A DNA stretch of 64,000 bases from Candidatus Gastranaerophilales bacterium HUM_9 (GTDB lineage: Bacteria > Cyanobacteriota > Vampirovibrionia > Gastranaerophilales > Gastranaerophilaceae), in the NCBI GenBank assembly GCA_002103075.1, contig DABG01000018.1, positions 406,585 to 470,584 on the forward strand. Reading direction: 5' to 3'. Made by a program: the position numbers and the translations under genes. Below, piece by piece: positions 34,940 through 45,070 of the stretch (its first letter is position 1; every line of letters starts with the position of its first letter). Under the pieces are notes generated by a model. That model saw only the letters and a program-made list of their open reading frames with translations. It had not been told where the DNA came from and made no database searches.

Positions 34940-37900
34940 ATGCGTATAAATTCAATTAATTCAACTACTCCCAAATTTAAAAGTGTTAGAGAAGACAGAA
35001 ATACAACTTCTCAATTAAGTAAAAACAATGATTATTCGTTAACTGAACCAAATCAAAGACGAATAAATAAGGCTATTGAGAATTTGGCAAAACAGCGTGG
35101 TGAAGAAAATATCAAGTTCTTGTTAAATGTTGGTGAGAATTTAACGTATCAAACAAATATTCCTGATGCTAAACCTACTAAAAATGAGTGGCGTTCAAAA
35201 CTAAAAGATGCTACAGAAAAATCTTTGGCAATATCAGATCCTATCTTGAAGTCTAAATATGAATCTGAAATTTCAAGAGTATTTGACGAACCTAAGAAAT
35301 TGTCTGATGATGAAAAATCTATTCTTGAACATAAGAAATCAATCATGTCACGTGTAGATTTAGATAGTATAAAATCTAATCCAAATGAAAATATTAGAAA
35401 TTTAGAAAAGAACATGGACTACTTCATATCTTCTACAGAAACTCCAATCAAGCAAAAAGCCTATGTTATGGAACGTTTAGATTATATGATGAGTCCTGAT
35501 TATCATATTAATCCTCAGTTAAAAGATAAAAAAACTCAAGTTTTGGCTGAAATGATGAACGATATGGTTATTAATACACCAGAATCAAAAGTTCCAAACA
35601 TGAAAGCTGTAAACCAAAAAACTCACGGTATGTGTGCAGCTATCTCAATCGCAAGAAAAGCTGTAGCGTATGAAGATAAACCTGATTATGTAGATACATT
35701 GATGTCTGAACTTGATGATACAAATAAAGTAATGGTTTACGATAGACACAACATTGGTAGTGGAAAACGTGTTCCAGTTGAAAAAACTGCTGTAGATTTT
35801 GATTATGCTCAAGATAAAGGTTACAGAATTATTGACGCATCTACTCTTCAATGGATGGGTATTGCTGGCATGTACGGTAATAAGAGTGAAAAACTTCACG
35901 ATTTCTTCGCTTTTGATAAAAATAATTTTGATGCGTTCCACGATTCATTCTTTATGAAGACTATTAACAAAGATGATTTGAAAACAAAACATTGTTACTT
36001 CCAATCTTTAACTAAAGCAAAAGATGAAATCGGTAGTGTTAAAGCTGATAAAACTCTTAAAAATATGGAAGTTAAATCAAGAAACCATAATAACGAAGAA
36101 AGTATAAAATTAATTCAAAAATATAATGATGATACGATGAAAAATATTAAGGAAATCGTTCCTGATATTTCAAAAGAAGAGCTTCGTGAAGATATAAATA
36201 ATCTTGCAAAACTTTATGCTCCATCATCAGAAAAATTAGAAAAACATTCTGAAGATATAAAAGGATATAGTTTTATTCCAAACGAAGAAAAAACTCAAAA
36301 AGAGAAAAAAGTAAAAGCATATTTTGTGGATAAATATGCAGAAAGAATTTCTGATAAAGATTCAAAAGACAATATTTCTAATCTTGTTTCAAACATAGAA
36401 ACAGTTCATTCATTGGAAAATTCTTTGTCAACTTCAAAACCTTTATCATCAAAAATTGGTCAAGCGAGAAAGCTATATAATGCTGAATCAGCATACAGAG
36501 CAAGTATTGCTACAGGACTTAGAGATGATGATATTTTAACAGACTATCTTATCCATTATAATATTCCAGATAGACAAACAAGAATTTCTGACGGTTATCA
36601 AACCGTAATTGATAGAATTACTAAAAAAGATGATAAAAAATTATTAAATCATTATACAACCGTATTTGGTTTAGAGCCAGATGATAAAGAGGGTGCAATA
36701 GAATCATTAAAAGCGGTTAAAAAATCTGTTGACACTATTCAAACAGCTGGTATTGATGATTTGTATACAAGAATGGGTATTGGTACAAGAAAATATTTGT
36801 TGATGAGTGAAATAAATTCTGTAAAAACTCTTGTTGAAGATGGCGATAAGGCAGAATTGAAACGTATTTCATCAACAATGGGTATGAAACCTGATAAAAA
36901 AGCTGTGACTAAAGAACTTTCTAAAATGGAAGACTCTTTATTGAAATCATCAGATGAAAAAGTTTATAAACACGTATTTAATAAAATGGGCTACAAAGAT
37001 GAAGTAATAAACTTTGTTGATGTATATGGAATGTTCGTTGCGAAATTGAATGACCAAGATGATCCGATGTCAGCAGCAGCATATTTGCAATCATTTAAAA
37101 ATACAAATGGATTAGCAGAAGATGCTTCTCCTGAAGAATTAACAAATGCTATCAATGGTATCGGACAAACATTTAATATCTATTCTCAAACATTAGAAAA
37201 TGCAGAAATGTTGTTGAATGTTGCAAATGATGACGGTACAGCTTATTTCACAGTTGATGGCCCACAAGTTGTTATGAAAAAAATGGAGAATGAGGGTAAA
37301 CTTGTTCCTGCAAAAGATATGAGAATGTTACAAACAAGATTTAATAAAATTGACAAAATTCGTTCTTCTGACGAGTTTTCAAGCAGACAAGGAAAGATTT
37401 CTGATCCATCATTATATAAATTGTCTAACTCAGAAAAAGCTGCGGTTAAACAAATAAACGGCAAAATAAACATGATGTATTCTGATACAGTAAAAGAATA
37501 TGAAAACATGTTTAAAACAATAAGAGAACCATTAGAAAAACATATTAGATATATTGGTACAAACGAAGGTACTTATTGGGTTGGTTCAGACGGTCACAGT
37601 GGTTTAAGCAGTTCTCAACAAGTTAAGATTATTGAACAAATGACAGATAAACCATATCAAGCTGTATCAAATATTGAAGGTGCAATTGAGCAAATCAAAA
37701 ACACAGAGCATTCTGGTGTATCTTCAACAAGTGTATTCAATGACAAACATGGCTGGCATGCTCAATATATTGCTGACGTAAATGAAGTTGGTAAAGATGG
37801 TAGAACTGCAATGTTCCACGATAACACTTGGGGTGCATCTGAACACGAAAATACTTGGGTTGATTCAGAAGGATTAACAAGAACAGATTATTCTGATAAT

Positions 37901-40900
37901 CGTGGTGGTGAATTTGGTTATATCACAAATGATGATTGGAGAAATGGTAACTATGTTGACAACTTAACTAGAAAAGCAGGTCATATTACTCCACACGATA
38001 TTGATAACAAAATGTATAAAAAACTAAGACCAGCAGGAGAAGAATACGATTTCTCTACAATTTCAGATATTATTGTCCTTGGGGAAAGTAATACTTATAA
38101 AGATATTGCTGCATCTATCAAAGATACAATATTTGTTCCTGATTCAGTATTCTTGCCTACATTGAAAAAAGAAGCTAGTCAAATGACAACAAGGGAAATC
38201 CAAAAGGCTATCTTTAAAAATGATTCTGCAGGATTAGGTTATCACGCAAAATTTGATAAAATGGATAAACGTATCAAAGGTGATAGCTTGCACGACGGTA
38301 TCAAAACATTAGAAGATTATAACAAGTTATCTGATAATGACCCGATTAAAATAACTTTTGAAAAAGCTGCAATCAAGTTAGCATATAGTGACGCTTCTAT
38401 GTACAAAGAACTTGGTAAAGCTACTACAATGAAAGAAGTTCAAAAAGTTAAACAAGAACAAAGAAAAGAAGCAATTAAAAACTTTGATTATTCATTCGGT
38501 AAATCAGAAGAAACTTTGACATATTTAGCAAAAGAACATAGAACTGATATTGCAAATATTGTTGTAAACGCTTTGAAAAACAATAATATAGATGCAAATA
38601 AAGGTATTGATATCGTTAAAAACGTAGTAGTTTTTGAAAACGAAGATGAAAAAGCTAAATTCACAGGTAGCGTAAAAGATACTATCAAGTTTGTATTAGA
38701 CAAGACATCAAAACAATTTGATGCAGCTGTAGATGATTCAGAAGATTCAAGAAAAGCAAAAGCTGAAATAATGACTAGTATGAAAGCTATGTTAGAAGAT
38801 TCTTTATACTTCAATAAAGAAGATTTGAACGCAAAAGGTTCAAAAATCAGAGGTATAAGAAACTGGATTGATACTAAGTTTAATCCGAAATCTGACGAAG
38901 AATTTGTACAAATTTATAGAAATCTTCAAGATATGCCTGCTAAAGATTTTGAAAAAGTTAGAGCAGATGTAACTGACAAACAATTGGGTATGTCTGAACA
39001 AACAGGATTTGATGTATTGCAAAAATACAATGCGGCAAATGATGAAGCAGAATCAACAGTAAAAAATATCTTGTTCTATGAAGAATATACTAAGGACTTG
39101 CAAGAAAGTAAGTTGAAAACAACTTATAAGTATAACAAACTTGAACGTAAGACAAGAGGTGCTGTTTACGTTGGTGAAAGAACTTTTGATGATTTGTATC
39201 GTTCGATGAAGTTTACTTTAAGCAGTGTAACTTATGAAAAAATGTTCAACAAGTATAAAGATAGAAATATCAAAAAATACGGTGCATTCCCAGCATATCC
39301 AAAACTTGATATGAGTAATAACAAAGGTATTCAATCTCAAGTTGATTTGTTGAACGACAAAGTTAATTCTTTAATGACAGATATTATTCAAAAGAAAAAT
39401 ATTAAACGTGATTATGAAATCTCAGACGAGATGAAGAATTATGTATCACAAATGAACCCTGAAATGAAACCAACTGCAACTGAACGTAAGTATATGCAAA
39501 AGTTGGCAGGTGAATTTATCACATTGAATATGAATGATGAAAGTATCCCTGCTTCTACTGAAGCTGCATATAATTTGTTAGATATGGATAGGGATACAAC
39601 TTATGCAGATTTGAAATCAAATGCAGATGTTATTATCAACGAATTTGAAGCAATTAAAAAAGCTAATGCAAGCGTTGATTTAGATGAATATACAAAGAAT
39701 TTGAGCAAGGCATTAGATAATTATACTAATACAATTATTGATGTTGGTATTCCACCAAAATATCAAAGAAAACTAAAAGAAGATGCTAAAATTTGGCAAA
39801 CACTTGAGTTTAAACTTGCTACTGATTCAGGTAAACAGTCAAATGACTTGCAACAATTGAAATCTAAGATAAAGGCAGGTTCAATCAATTATGGTTCTGA
39901 AAAGCAACTTAATAGTTTTGAAAAAATTCAAGATATGGTTATTAAAACAAGCAAGTTGAATAAATCAGATGCTAAAAAGGTTGATGAGTCTGGTTATAAG
40001 CCATTAGACATTGCTATGTCTAAGAAAGATGCAGATTTAAAGAAAGCAAGAGTTGCTGAAAAACAAGCTGAAATCTCAGAAGCAATCGATAGATATGTAA
40101 ATAAATATATTAAAGAAGATTCTAGAGATAACATAAAAGCAAATATGGCTGATTGGGCGAATAAAGAAATTCGTGGTGGAAATCGTCGTAAGGTAACTGA
40201 AGACGAAGTTGTTGAAGCTAGAGAAAAATTCGCAGATGATTATTATAAATATCATTTGACTAATAACCCAATTGAATTATTGGATAGATACTTGTTATTG
40301 ACAGCGAAAGATGCAAAAGAAAAATATCCAAATTCAGCAAGTAACGCTGTTTCTTATGAACGAGTTTTATCAGATGAATTGAGTTTAACAAGATATGTAG
40401 AAATTCAAGACGCTCTAATGGAAGCAGTTCATGAGGGTAACCCAGCTCACGTAAAACATTATTTTGATGATTATACAATTGATGCAGATAATAAAGTGAG
40501 CATGAATAGTGATGAAGCAATTAGTCACATGGTTGTAAGTTTGTTGATGGAAGATAACACTAAGCCGGCTAAGATGTTTGTTGAAAAACTTGGACTTGGT
40601 GACAGAGTTATGGATATTGAAACAAAAGTTCTTCATGATGCAAAACCAAAAAAACAAGTTGATAAATTGGCAAAAACATTGAGATCAATTGGTCAATTCC
40701 AATCTACTGCAAATAGTGAGTTTGAGGAATTGATGAATAGAATTACTGATTCAGATAATCCAGATGCTGAAATTGAAACAATGAAGCAAAATATCTTGAA
40801 AAACTTGCGTGGCATGCCAAAGAACAGCAAGGTAGTAAAAGCATATTTTGCAGCAATGGACGATGCAAAAGCAGGCATTAAGGATAACCCTGATATGCCA

Positions 40901-41185
40901 AGAACGACAATTCTTGTGGGTATAAATTCAACTGTTTTGAAAGAAATTCAAGATTACGTAAACGAAGATTTGGAAGAAAAACAAGACGGTTTGAGTGAAA
41001 TCCATAAACTTTACAAGTTCTTGTTACAATTGAGATTGCCTGAATATTCTAAAGGCTATAAATTGCAACGTGCATTAGAAGCAGAATATAAAGATTTGTT
41101 AGAATATAACAATAATCTTTTGAACACAGTTTCTGCTGAAAATGAAAGCGTTGTAATGACAAATAAAAAAGCAAATATGAATTAA
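34940..41185 (+). CDS. giant protein with a split papain-like cysteine peptidase constellation
   Basis: 2081 residues, the largest gene here, no signal peptide. The N-terminus MRINSINSTTPKFKSV has the shared leader. A papain-type Q...C box is present: N225-Q226-K-T-H-G-M-C232-A-A, with Gln six residues before Cys as in papain (Q19/C25). Far downstream come GWH940-AQYIADV and HDN962-TWG, matching the His and Asn-x-W segments of that fold. About 700 mainly helical residues (235-935) separate Cys and His, and about 1100 more follow, rich in Lys/Asp/Glu helices. Known papain-fold enzymes are peptidases or transferases. Activity, target and export are unknown. Codon use resembles its neighbours. 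Confidence 0.65.
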   Translation: MRINSINSTTPKFKSVREDRNTTSQLSKNNDYSLTEPNQRRINKAIENLAKQRGEENIKFLLNVGENLTYQTNIPDAKPTKNEWRSKLKDATEKSLAISDPILKSKYESEISRVFDEPKKLSDDEKSILEHKKSIMSRVDLDSIKSNPNENIRNLEKNMDYFISSTETPIKQKAYVMERLDYMMSPDYHINPQLKDKKTQVLAEMMNDMVINTPESKVPNMKAVNQKTHGMCAAISIARKAVAYEDKPDYVDTLMSELDDTNKVMVYDRHNIGSGKRVPVEKTAVDFDYAQDKGYRIIDASTLQWMGIAGMYGNKSEKLHDFFAFDKNNFDAFHDSFFMKTINKDDLKTKHCYFQSLTKAKDEIGSVKADKTLKNMEVKSRNHNNEESIKLIQKYNDDTMKNIKEIVPDISKEELREDINNLAKLYAPSSEKLEKHSEDIKGYSFIPNEEKTQKEKKVKAYFVDKYAERISDKDSKDNISNLVSNIETVHSLENSLSTSKPLSSKIGQARKLYNAESAYRASIATGLRDDDILTDYLIHYNIPDRQTRISDGYQTVIDRITKKDDKKLLNHYTTVFGLEPDDKEGAIESLKAVKKSVDTIQTAGIDDLYTRMGIGTRKYLLMSEINSVKTLVEDGDKAELKRISSTMGMKPDKKAVTKELSKMEDSLLKSSDEKVYKHVFNKMGYKDEVINFVDVYGMFVAKLNDQDDPMSAAAYLQSFKNTNGLAEDASPEELTNAINGIGQTFNIYSQTLENAEMLLNVANDDGTAYFTVDGPQVVMKKMENEGKLVPAKDMRMLQTRFNKIDKIRSSDEFSSRQGKISDPSLYKLSNSEKAAVKQINGKINMMYSDTVKEYENMFKTIREPLEKHIRYIGTNEGTYWVGSDGHSGLSSSQQVKIIEQMTDKPYQAVSNIEGAIEQIKNTEHSGVSSTSVFNDKHGWHAQYIADVNEVGKDGRTAMFHDNTWGASEHENTWVDSEGLTRTDYSDNRGGEFGYITNDDWRNGNYVDNLTRKAGHITPHDIDNKMYKKLRPAGEEYDFSTISDIIVLGESNTYKDIAASIKDTIFVPDSVFLPTLKKEASQMTTREIQKAIFKNDSAGLGYHAKFDKMDKRIKGDSLHDGIKTLEDYNKLSDNDPIKITFEKAAIKLAYSDASMYKELGKATTMKEVQKVKQEQRKEAIKNFDYSFGKSEETLTYLAKEHRTDIANIVVNALKNNNIDANKGIDIVKNVVVFENEDEKAKFTGSVKDTIKFVLDKTSKQFDAAVDDSEDSRKAKAEIMTSMKAMLEDSLYFNKEDLNAKGSKIRGIRNWIDTKFNPKSDEEFVQIYRNLQDMPAKDFEKVRADVTDKQLGMSEQTGFDVLQKYNAANDEAESTVKNILFYEEYTKDLQESKLKTTYKYNKLERKTRGAVYVGERTFDDLYRSMKFTLSSVTYEKMFNKYKDRNIKKYGAFPAYPKLDMSNNKGIQSQVDLLNDKVNSLMTDIIQKKNIKRDYEISDEMKNYVSQMNPEMKPTATERKYMQKLAGEFITLNMNDESIPASTEAAYNLLDMDRDTTYADLKSNADVIINEFEAIKKANASVDLDEYTKNLSKALDNYTNTIIDVGIPPKYQRKLKEDAKIWQTLEFKLATDSGKQSNDLQQLKSKIKAGSINYGSEKQLNSFEKIQDMVIKTSKLNKSDAKKVDESGYKPLDIAMSKKDADLKKARVAEKQAEISEAIDRYVNKYIKEDSRDNIKANMADWANKEIRGGNRRKVTEDEVVEAREKFADDYYKYHLTNNPIELLDRYLLLTAKDAKEKYPNSASNAVSYERVLSDELSLTRYVEIQDALMEAVHEGNPAHVKHYFDDYTIDADNKVSMNSDEAISHMVVSLLMEDNTKPAKMFVEKLGLGDRVMDIETKVLHDAKPKKQVDKLAKTLRSIGQFQSTANSEFEELMNRITDSDNPDAEIETMKQNILKNLRGMPKNSKVVKAYFAAMDDAKAGIKDNPDMPRTTILVGINSTVLKEIQDYVNEDLEEKQDGLSEIHKLYKFLLQLRLPEYSKGYKLQRALEAEYKDLLEYNNNLLNTVSAENESVVMTNKKANMN

Positions 41186-41221
41186 GGAACTAATATTCTA
41201 TAATTGTTGATAAAAACAGGT

Positions 41222-41250
41222 GGCGGTCGTGAAATTCACGACCGCCGCTT
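41222..41250 (+). terminator. rho-independent terminator
   Basis: GGCGGTCGTG / CACGACCGCC (41222-41231, 41237-41246) with a 5-nt loop, followed by GCTTTAATT. It ends the giant gene. Confidence 0.75.
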
Positions 41251-41332
41251 TAATTATTTAATATTGTTAAAAAATAATTAAGTTCTTAATATATCTCACA
41301 AATTTATATTATCATTATTATAGGAGATAGTA

Positions 41333-42391
41333 ATGCAATATAAAGATTATTATGAAATATTAGGTGTTAAACGTGATGCAACTGCATCAGAGATAAAATC
41401 TGCATACAGAAAGTTAGCACGTAAGTATCACCCAGATGTAAACAAAACAAAAGAGGCAGAAGCCAAATTTAAAGATATAAATGAAGCGTACGAGGTTTTG
41501 GGCGATAGTGCAAAACGTCAACGTTATGACAGTCTTGGTTCAAATTGGCAAGGCGGAGCAGATTATACACCACCTCCAGGGTTCGAAAACTTTGCATTCA
41601 ACTTTAATCAAGCAGGTGGCGGTGGTCAAACCTTCAACTTTAATCAAGGAGCAGGTGGTTTTTCTGATTTCTTTAGCTCTTTGTTCGGTGATTTTATGGG
41701 TGGTGCTCAAGCTGGTGGTGCTGCTGGTTTTGGTGATTATGGCAACTTCGGTGGCGGTTATCAACAATATCAACAACAAGGTGCACAAAGAAAATCTCGT
41801 AAATCATCTGCAAAAGCTGAGGATTTAGATGTTACCAAAAATCTTGATATCTCTATTAAGGATTTAGTTGAAGATAAACCAATTACGGTTAAGTTTTCTC
41901 AATTAGAAAAATGTACTCAATGTCCTCCAAATGGGTTCTGTTCTCATTGTGGTGGCACGGGGTTTGTGAATAACTCAAGCTCTGTAAAGATTAAGTTGCC
42001 TAAAAATGTTACAGAGGGTCAAAAGATTAAGTTAAAAGGTAAGGGTAAGACAGATTCTTATGGTCGTCGTGGGGATATGTATTTGGTTGTTCATATAAAA
42101 GATAATGAATACCAAATCGATGGAACTACATTAACAAAAGAAATCGAAATTTATCCTACAGAAGCTGTTTTAGGTGGTGAAAAAGAACTTGAAACATTGC
42201 ATGGCAAAATCAATATTAAGATTCCACCAAAGGTTTCTTCTGGTCAAGCATTGAGATTGAAGAACTTGGGCTTGCCTGATAAGAATGGTAAATTAGGTGA
42301 CTTGAAAGTTAAAATGAAGATAGTTTTACCTAAAGATATGACAGATAAAGAAGTTGATTTGTATAAGCAACTTGCAAAATTACGTAAGTAA
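41333..42391 (+). CDS. DnaJ-family co-chaperone with a reduced zinc module
   Basis: 352 residues. J domain 1-70 with HPD at 33-35 (stimulates DnaK). Then a long Gly/Phe/Gln-rich linker (about 75-155), a substrate-binding C-terminal domain and KIVLPKDMTDKE near the end. Instead of the four CxxCxGxG repeats of DnaJ there is a single CTQCPPNGFCSHCGGTG (C194, C197, C203, C206), enough for at most one zinc site. It is thus intermediate between DnaJ and CbpA types. GGAGA precedes the ATG. No dnaK or grpE adjacent. Confidence 0.9.
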   Translation: MQYKDYYEILGVKRDATASEIKSAYRKLARKYHPDVNKTKEAEAKFKDINEAYEVLGDSAKRQRYDSLGSNWQGGADYTPPPGFENFAFNFNQAGGGGQTFNFNQGAGGFSDFFSSLFGDFMGGAQAGGAAGFGDYGNFGGGYQQYQQQGAQRKSRKSSAKAEDLDVTKNLDISIKDLVEDKPITVKFSQLEKCTQCPPNGFCSHCGGTGFVNNSSSVKIKLPKNVTEGQKIKLKGKGKTDSYGRRGDMYLVVHIKDNEYQIDGTTLTKEIEIYPTEAVLGGEKELETLHGKINIKIPPKVSSGQALRLKNLGLPDKNGKLGDLKVKMKIVLPKDMTDKEVDLYKQLAKLRK

Positions 42392-42408
42392 TGACGGATT
42401 AAAAATCC

Positions 42409-43056
42409 TTATGACGAATACTTTTTATTTGCAACAAATGCGTTATAGTTTGTTACGTATCTTAAACCCATTTTATGACTATCAGTTCTTAGGTTGTAAT
42501 CAAGCAAGAGTTTGTATTCATCATGTCTGTTCTTCAATGTATATGCTTCTTCTGCGGTGTTCATTGAAAATTCTTTAAATGCTTTTTTTGATTTTTTAGG
42601 CTGAAAATCATTTCTCTTGTATGCTAAAGAAAACTCGCCATCAGGGTTTATGGCTATATTACACGACACTTTTGACTCAATCAGTGTGTTTAAATCAGCA
42701 GTACTAAGAGGATAGCTTACTGGGTGTCCGTGAAATATGGTAGTGTTTTTCTCATCAAGGTCTAAATATGGTAAATCATTCATGCGACATGAGTTTGCAT
42801 CACCTTTATATTCTGCAATAACACGGTTTTTCTTTGTGTCTACAATGACTGCATGCTCATAAGGTTGAGAGTTATGTATCCCCTCAAGACATCTTGATTT
42901 TGCGTACTGAAAAAGTTCTTTTGTTGATTTGAATTCTGTTTGTAACGGCATGACTTTGTTTTCAGCCTGTGGAATTTCTTTTGGGACAAGTTTTGTTGCT
43001 TTTCGGCTGAAAAGTCTTTTGAGTGTTGATATTGGGCTAAATGTTATTGGTACCAT
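42409..43056 (-). CDS. hypothetical protein with a JAMM-like metalloprotease motif
   Basis: 215 residues. FHGHP at 108-112, then S118 and D121 give H109-x-H111-x6-S118-x2-D121 (HGHPVSYPLSTAD), close to the JAMM/MPN+ signature H-x-H-x(6-7)-S-x2-D. E82 in IAEYKG could be the catalytic glutamate. The preceding EHAVIVDTKKNRVIAEY would be the first strands of the fold. JAMM proteins are zinc isopeptidases or, in bacteria, RadC-like and toxin-associated domains. The N-terminus (MVPITFSPIS) is close to the shared short motif. No clear Shine-Dalgarno. Only the motif supports this call. Confidence 0.5.
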   Translation of the reverse strand: MVPITFSPISTLKRLFSRKATKLVPKEIPQAENKVMPLQTEFKSTKELFQYAKSRCLEGIHNSQPYEHAVIVDTKKNRVIAEYKGDANSCRMNDLPYLDLDEKNTTIFHGHPVSYPLSTADLNTLIESKVSCNIAINPDGEFSLAYKRNDFQPKKSKKAFKEFSMNTAEEAYTLKNRHDEYKLLLDYNLRTDSHKMGLRYVTNYNAFVANKKYSS

Positions 43057-43168
43057 ATTTTATTAAAAACCCCTGAAAAATATTTTTGTTATTATTATTT
43101 TAATTTAAAATACAATATTTGTACGATTTCAAAACAAAATGACTAAAGTTTAAAATTTTTAGTTCGTC

Positions 43169-43195
43169 AAACCATGTACAGTTTATACCCCCCCC
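43169..43195 (+). promoter_or_regulatory. AAACCATG motif and C8 homopolymer before the TPR gene
   Basis: AAACCATG at 43169-43176, TTTATA at 43182-43187, then eight consecutive C (43188-43195), 20 bp before the ATG at 43216. GGAG lies between the tract and the start. A C8 run is exceptional in this AT-rich DNA. Confidence 0.5.
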
Positions 43196-43215
43196 AATTT
43201 TGATTTGGAGTCGAA

Positions 43216-44877
43216 ATGTCAGAACAAACAATTTTATCACAAGATTTATCACGAAGAAGTAAAGCTGATGAATTTTCTAACGTAATTGAAAAAGCTAGAA
43301 CTGCTCACCAGAGTTATATCATCAAGCAACAAACAAAAGATTTAGAAAATGCAATTGAATATTATATAGATGCTATTCGTATTGATGGCAGAGTTTCTGA
43401 ACCATATTATCGTTTAGCAAGTTTGATGTATGAAAAAGGTCAGATTTCGTTGGATACGGCAATTGACCAGTGTAAAACAGCAATTACACTTGAGCCAGAA
43501 AATGTAAATGCTCATATTTATATGGGTTACTTTTTATCAATGGCTGATAATTTCAAGGACGCACAGAAGGAATTTAGTTTAGCTATAAAATCTGCACACT
43601 TAAATTCTGCTCGTCCAAGATTATTTTTGTCAAATATTATTCGTCAAGAGATGTTGGCAGAGGGTAAAACTTTTGTTGGCATGTTTAAGTATTTGTACTA
43701 TTTGGTATCTGGAAGCATGCTTTTATTCTGCGATAAAGCTGCTATTAAGATGATGGTACAATCACTTGTGGATAATATTTCGGTGTTTTCATACAAAACT
43801 ATTGGTGAAACTTTTGAACGTGCAAAATTGTTTAATAACGCTTATAAAACTTATTCAGAAGCGATGGAGAAAACAAAGCACGGTGAAATTTTCTATAAGA
43901 AAATGGGTGATTTGTCTGTAAATGGTCAAGATATGATGTCAGCTTATCATTGTTATAGAAAAGCTCTTGAAGAAACTCCATACAATCGTGAAGTTTTGAT
44001 TAAGATGGCAACGCTTTTACAAACGTCATTCCCTGATAGAGTTGATGAGGCTATTGATTATTATAATAGACTTTTAGAATTTAATATTGATAACGATAAG
44101 ATTTATTATGAATTGGGTCATCTTTATATGCGTAAAAATGATAGATTGAACTCTGTTCAAGCATTCAAGTTGGCTTTAAGATATGATGAAAACAACCCAT
44201 ATTATAACAATTCGTTGGCGTATTCATTTGTAAGAGCAGAGTTATATGATGATGCGATTGAATATTACCAGCGTGCTATTAAACTTAATCCAGATGCAAA
44301 ATGGACTTCTATTGTATGTCACGCATTGGGAGCGGTTTATGGCGAAGTTAAAGGAAATTTCGACGCTGCTGAAGCAACTTTTCAAGCAGGTTTGGTACTT
44401 GATTCAGAAAACTATGATTTATTATTGTCATTAGGTGATTTGATGATGGTTAAACGTGATTTGGATAGAGCTATAAGAGCATATTGTGACGGTATAAAGG
44501 CATGTCCGGATAATTTCATGGCTTATGCTAAGGCAGGTTTAGCGTTGTGGGAAAAAGATTATGTTGAAGAAGCAGTTATATCTTTTCACAAGTCGATTGA
44601 TTTGAACCCTAATTTCGAAATATCACAAAACAATTTAGGTGTAGTTTATTTGGACGGACTTACTGCACCAGATGAAGCACTAGGTTATTTCTTGCGTGCG
44701 GTTGAACTTAATCCAAACTATACACTTGCGTATTTTAATGCTGCAAGGTCGTATCAGGCATTGGGTGAGAATAAACAGGCAGCAGAATACTATCAAATGG
44801 CGCTTGACTTGAATAAAATTACAGAAGAGTTGAATGAAAACGATATCAAAACTCGTTTACATGAACTGTTTGAGTAA
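43216..44877 (+). CDS. tetratricopeptide-repeat protein
   Basis: 553 residues. About ten TPR units can be counted, for example DLENAIEYYIDAIRIDG, NAYKTYSEAMEKTKHGEIFY, DAIEYYQRAIKLNPDAKW and QAAEYYQMALDLNKITEEL. The PYNREVL and NPNF/NPNY turns are typical. A hydrophobic stretch (about 155-175, FKYLYYLVSGSMLLFC) interrupts the array and may be a membrane anchor. TPRs are protein-binding scaffolds; the partner is unknown. The C8 tract just upstream could vary expression. Confidence 0.85.
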   Translation: MSEQTILSQDLSRRSKADEFSNVIEKARTAHQSYIIKQQTKDLENAIEYYIDAIRIDGRVSEPYYRLASLMYEKGQISLDTAIDQCKTAITLEPENVNAHIYMGYFLSMADNFKDAQKEFSLAIKSAHLNSARPRLFLSNIIRQEMLAEGKTFVGMFKYLYYLVSGSMLLFCDKAAIKMMVQSLVDNISVFSYKTIGETFERAKLFNNAYKTYSEAMEKTKHGEIFYKKMGDLSVNGQDMMSAYHCYRKALEETPYNREVLIKMATLLQTSFPDRVDEAIDYYNRLLEFNIDNDKIYYELGHLYMRKNDRLNSVQAFKLALRYDENNPYYNNSLAYSFVRAELYDDAIEYYQRAIKLNPDAKWTSIVCHALGAVYGEVKGNFDAAEATFQAGLVLDSENYDLLLSLGDLMMVKRDLDRAIRAYCDGIKACPDNFMAYAKAGLALWEKDYVEEAVISFHKSIDLNPNFEISQNNLGVVYLDGLTAPDEALGYFLRAVELNPNYTLAYFNAARSYQALGENKQAAEYYQMALDLNKITEELNENDIKTRLHELFE

Positions 44878-44889
44878 GATGTTAGATGC

Positions 44890-45010
44890 TTGTATCGTAG
44901 AGCGACGTGGTAATTCAGAAAAAGTTTTTTATGTACGCAGAATTGTTGGTTTATGGATTGCCACACTTACTACTTTGCAAACTGTTTAATCGTTCGCAAT
45001 GACGTGTTTA
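44890..45010. repeat. mosaic intergenic repeat
   Basis: Module D remnant (GAGCGACGTGGTAATTCAGA, TATGTACGCAGAA) joined to module C in reverse (GGTTTATGGATTGCCACACT, AATCGTTCGCAATGACG). Between the TPR gene and dut. Confidence 0.8.
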
Positions 45011-45070
45011 ATCTCCCTTTTAAATATCGTTTGAGTTTATGTTATAATAAATCCAAAAAGGGAGTATGAA

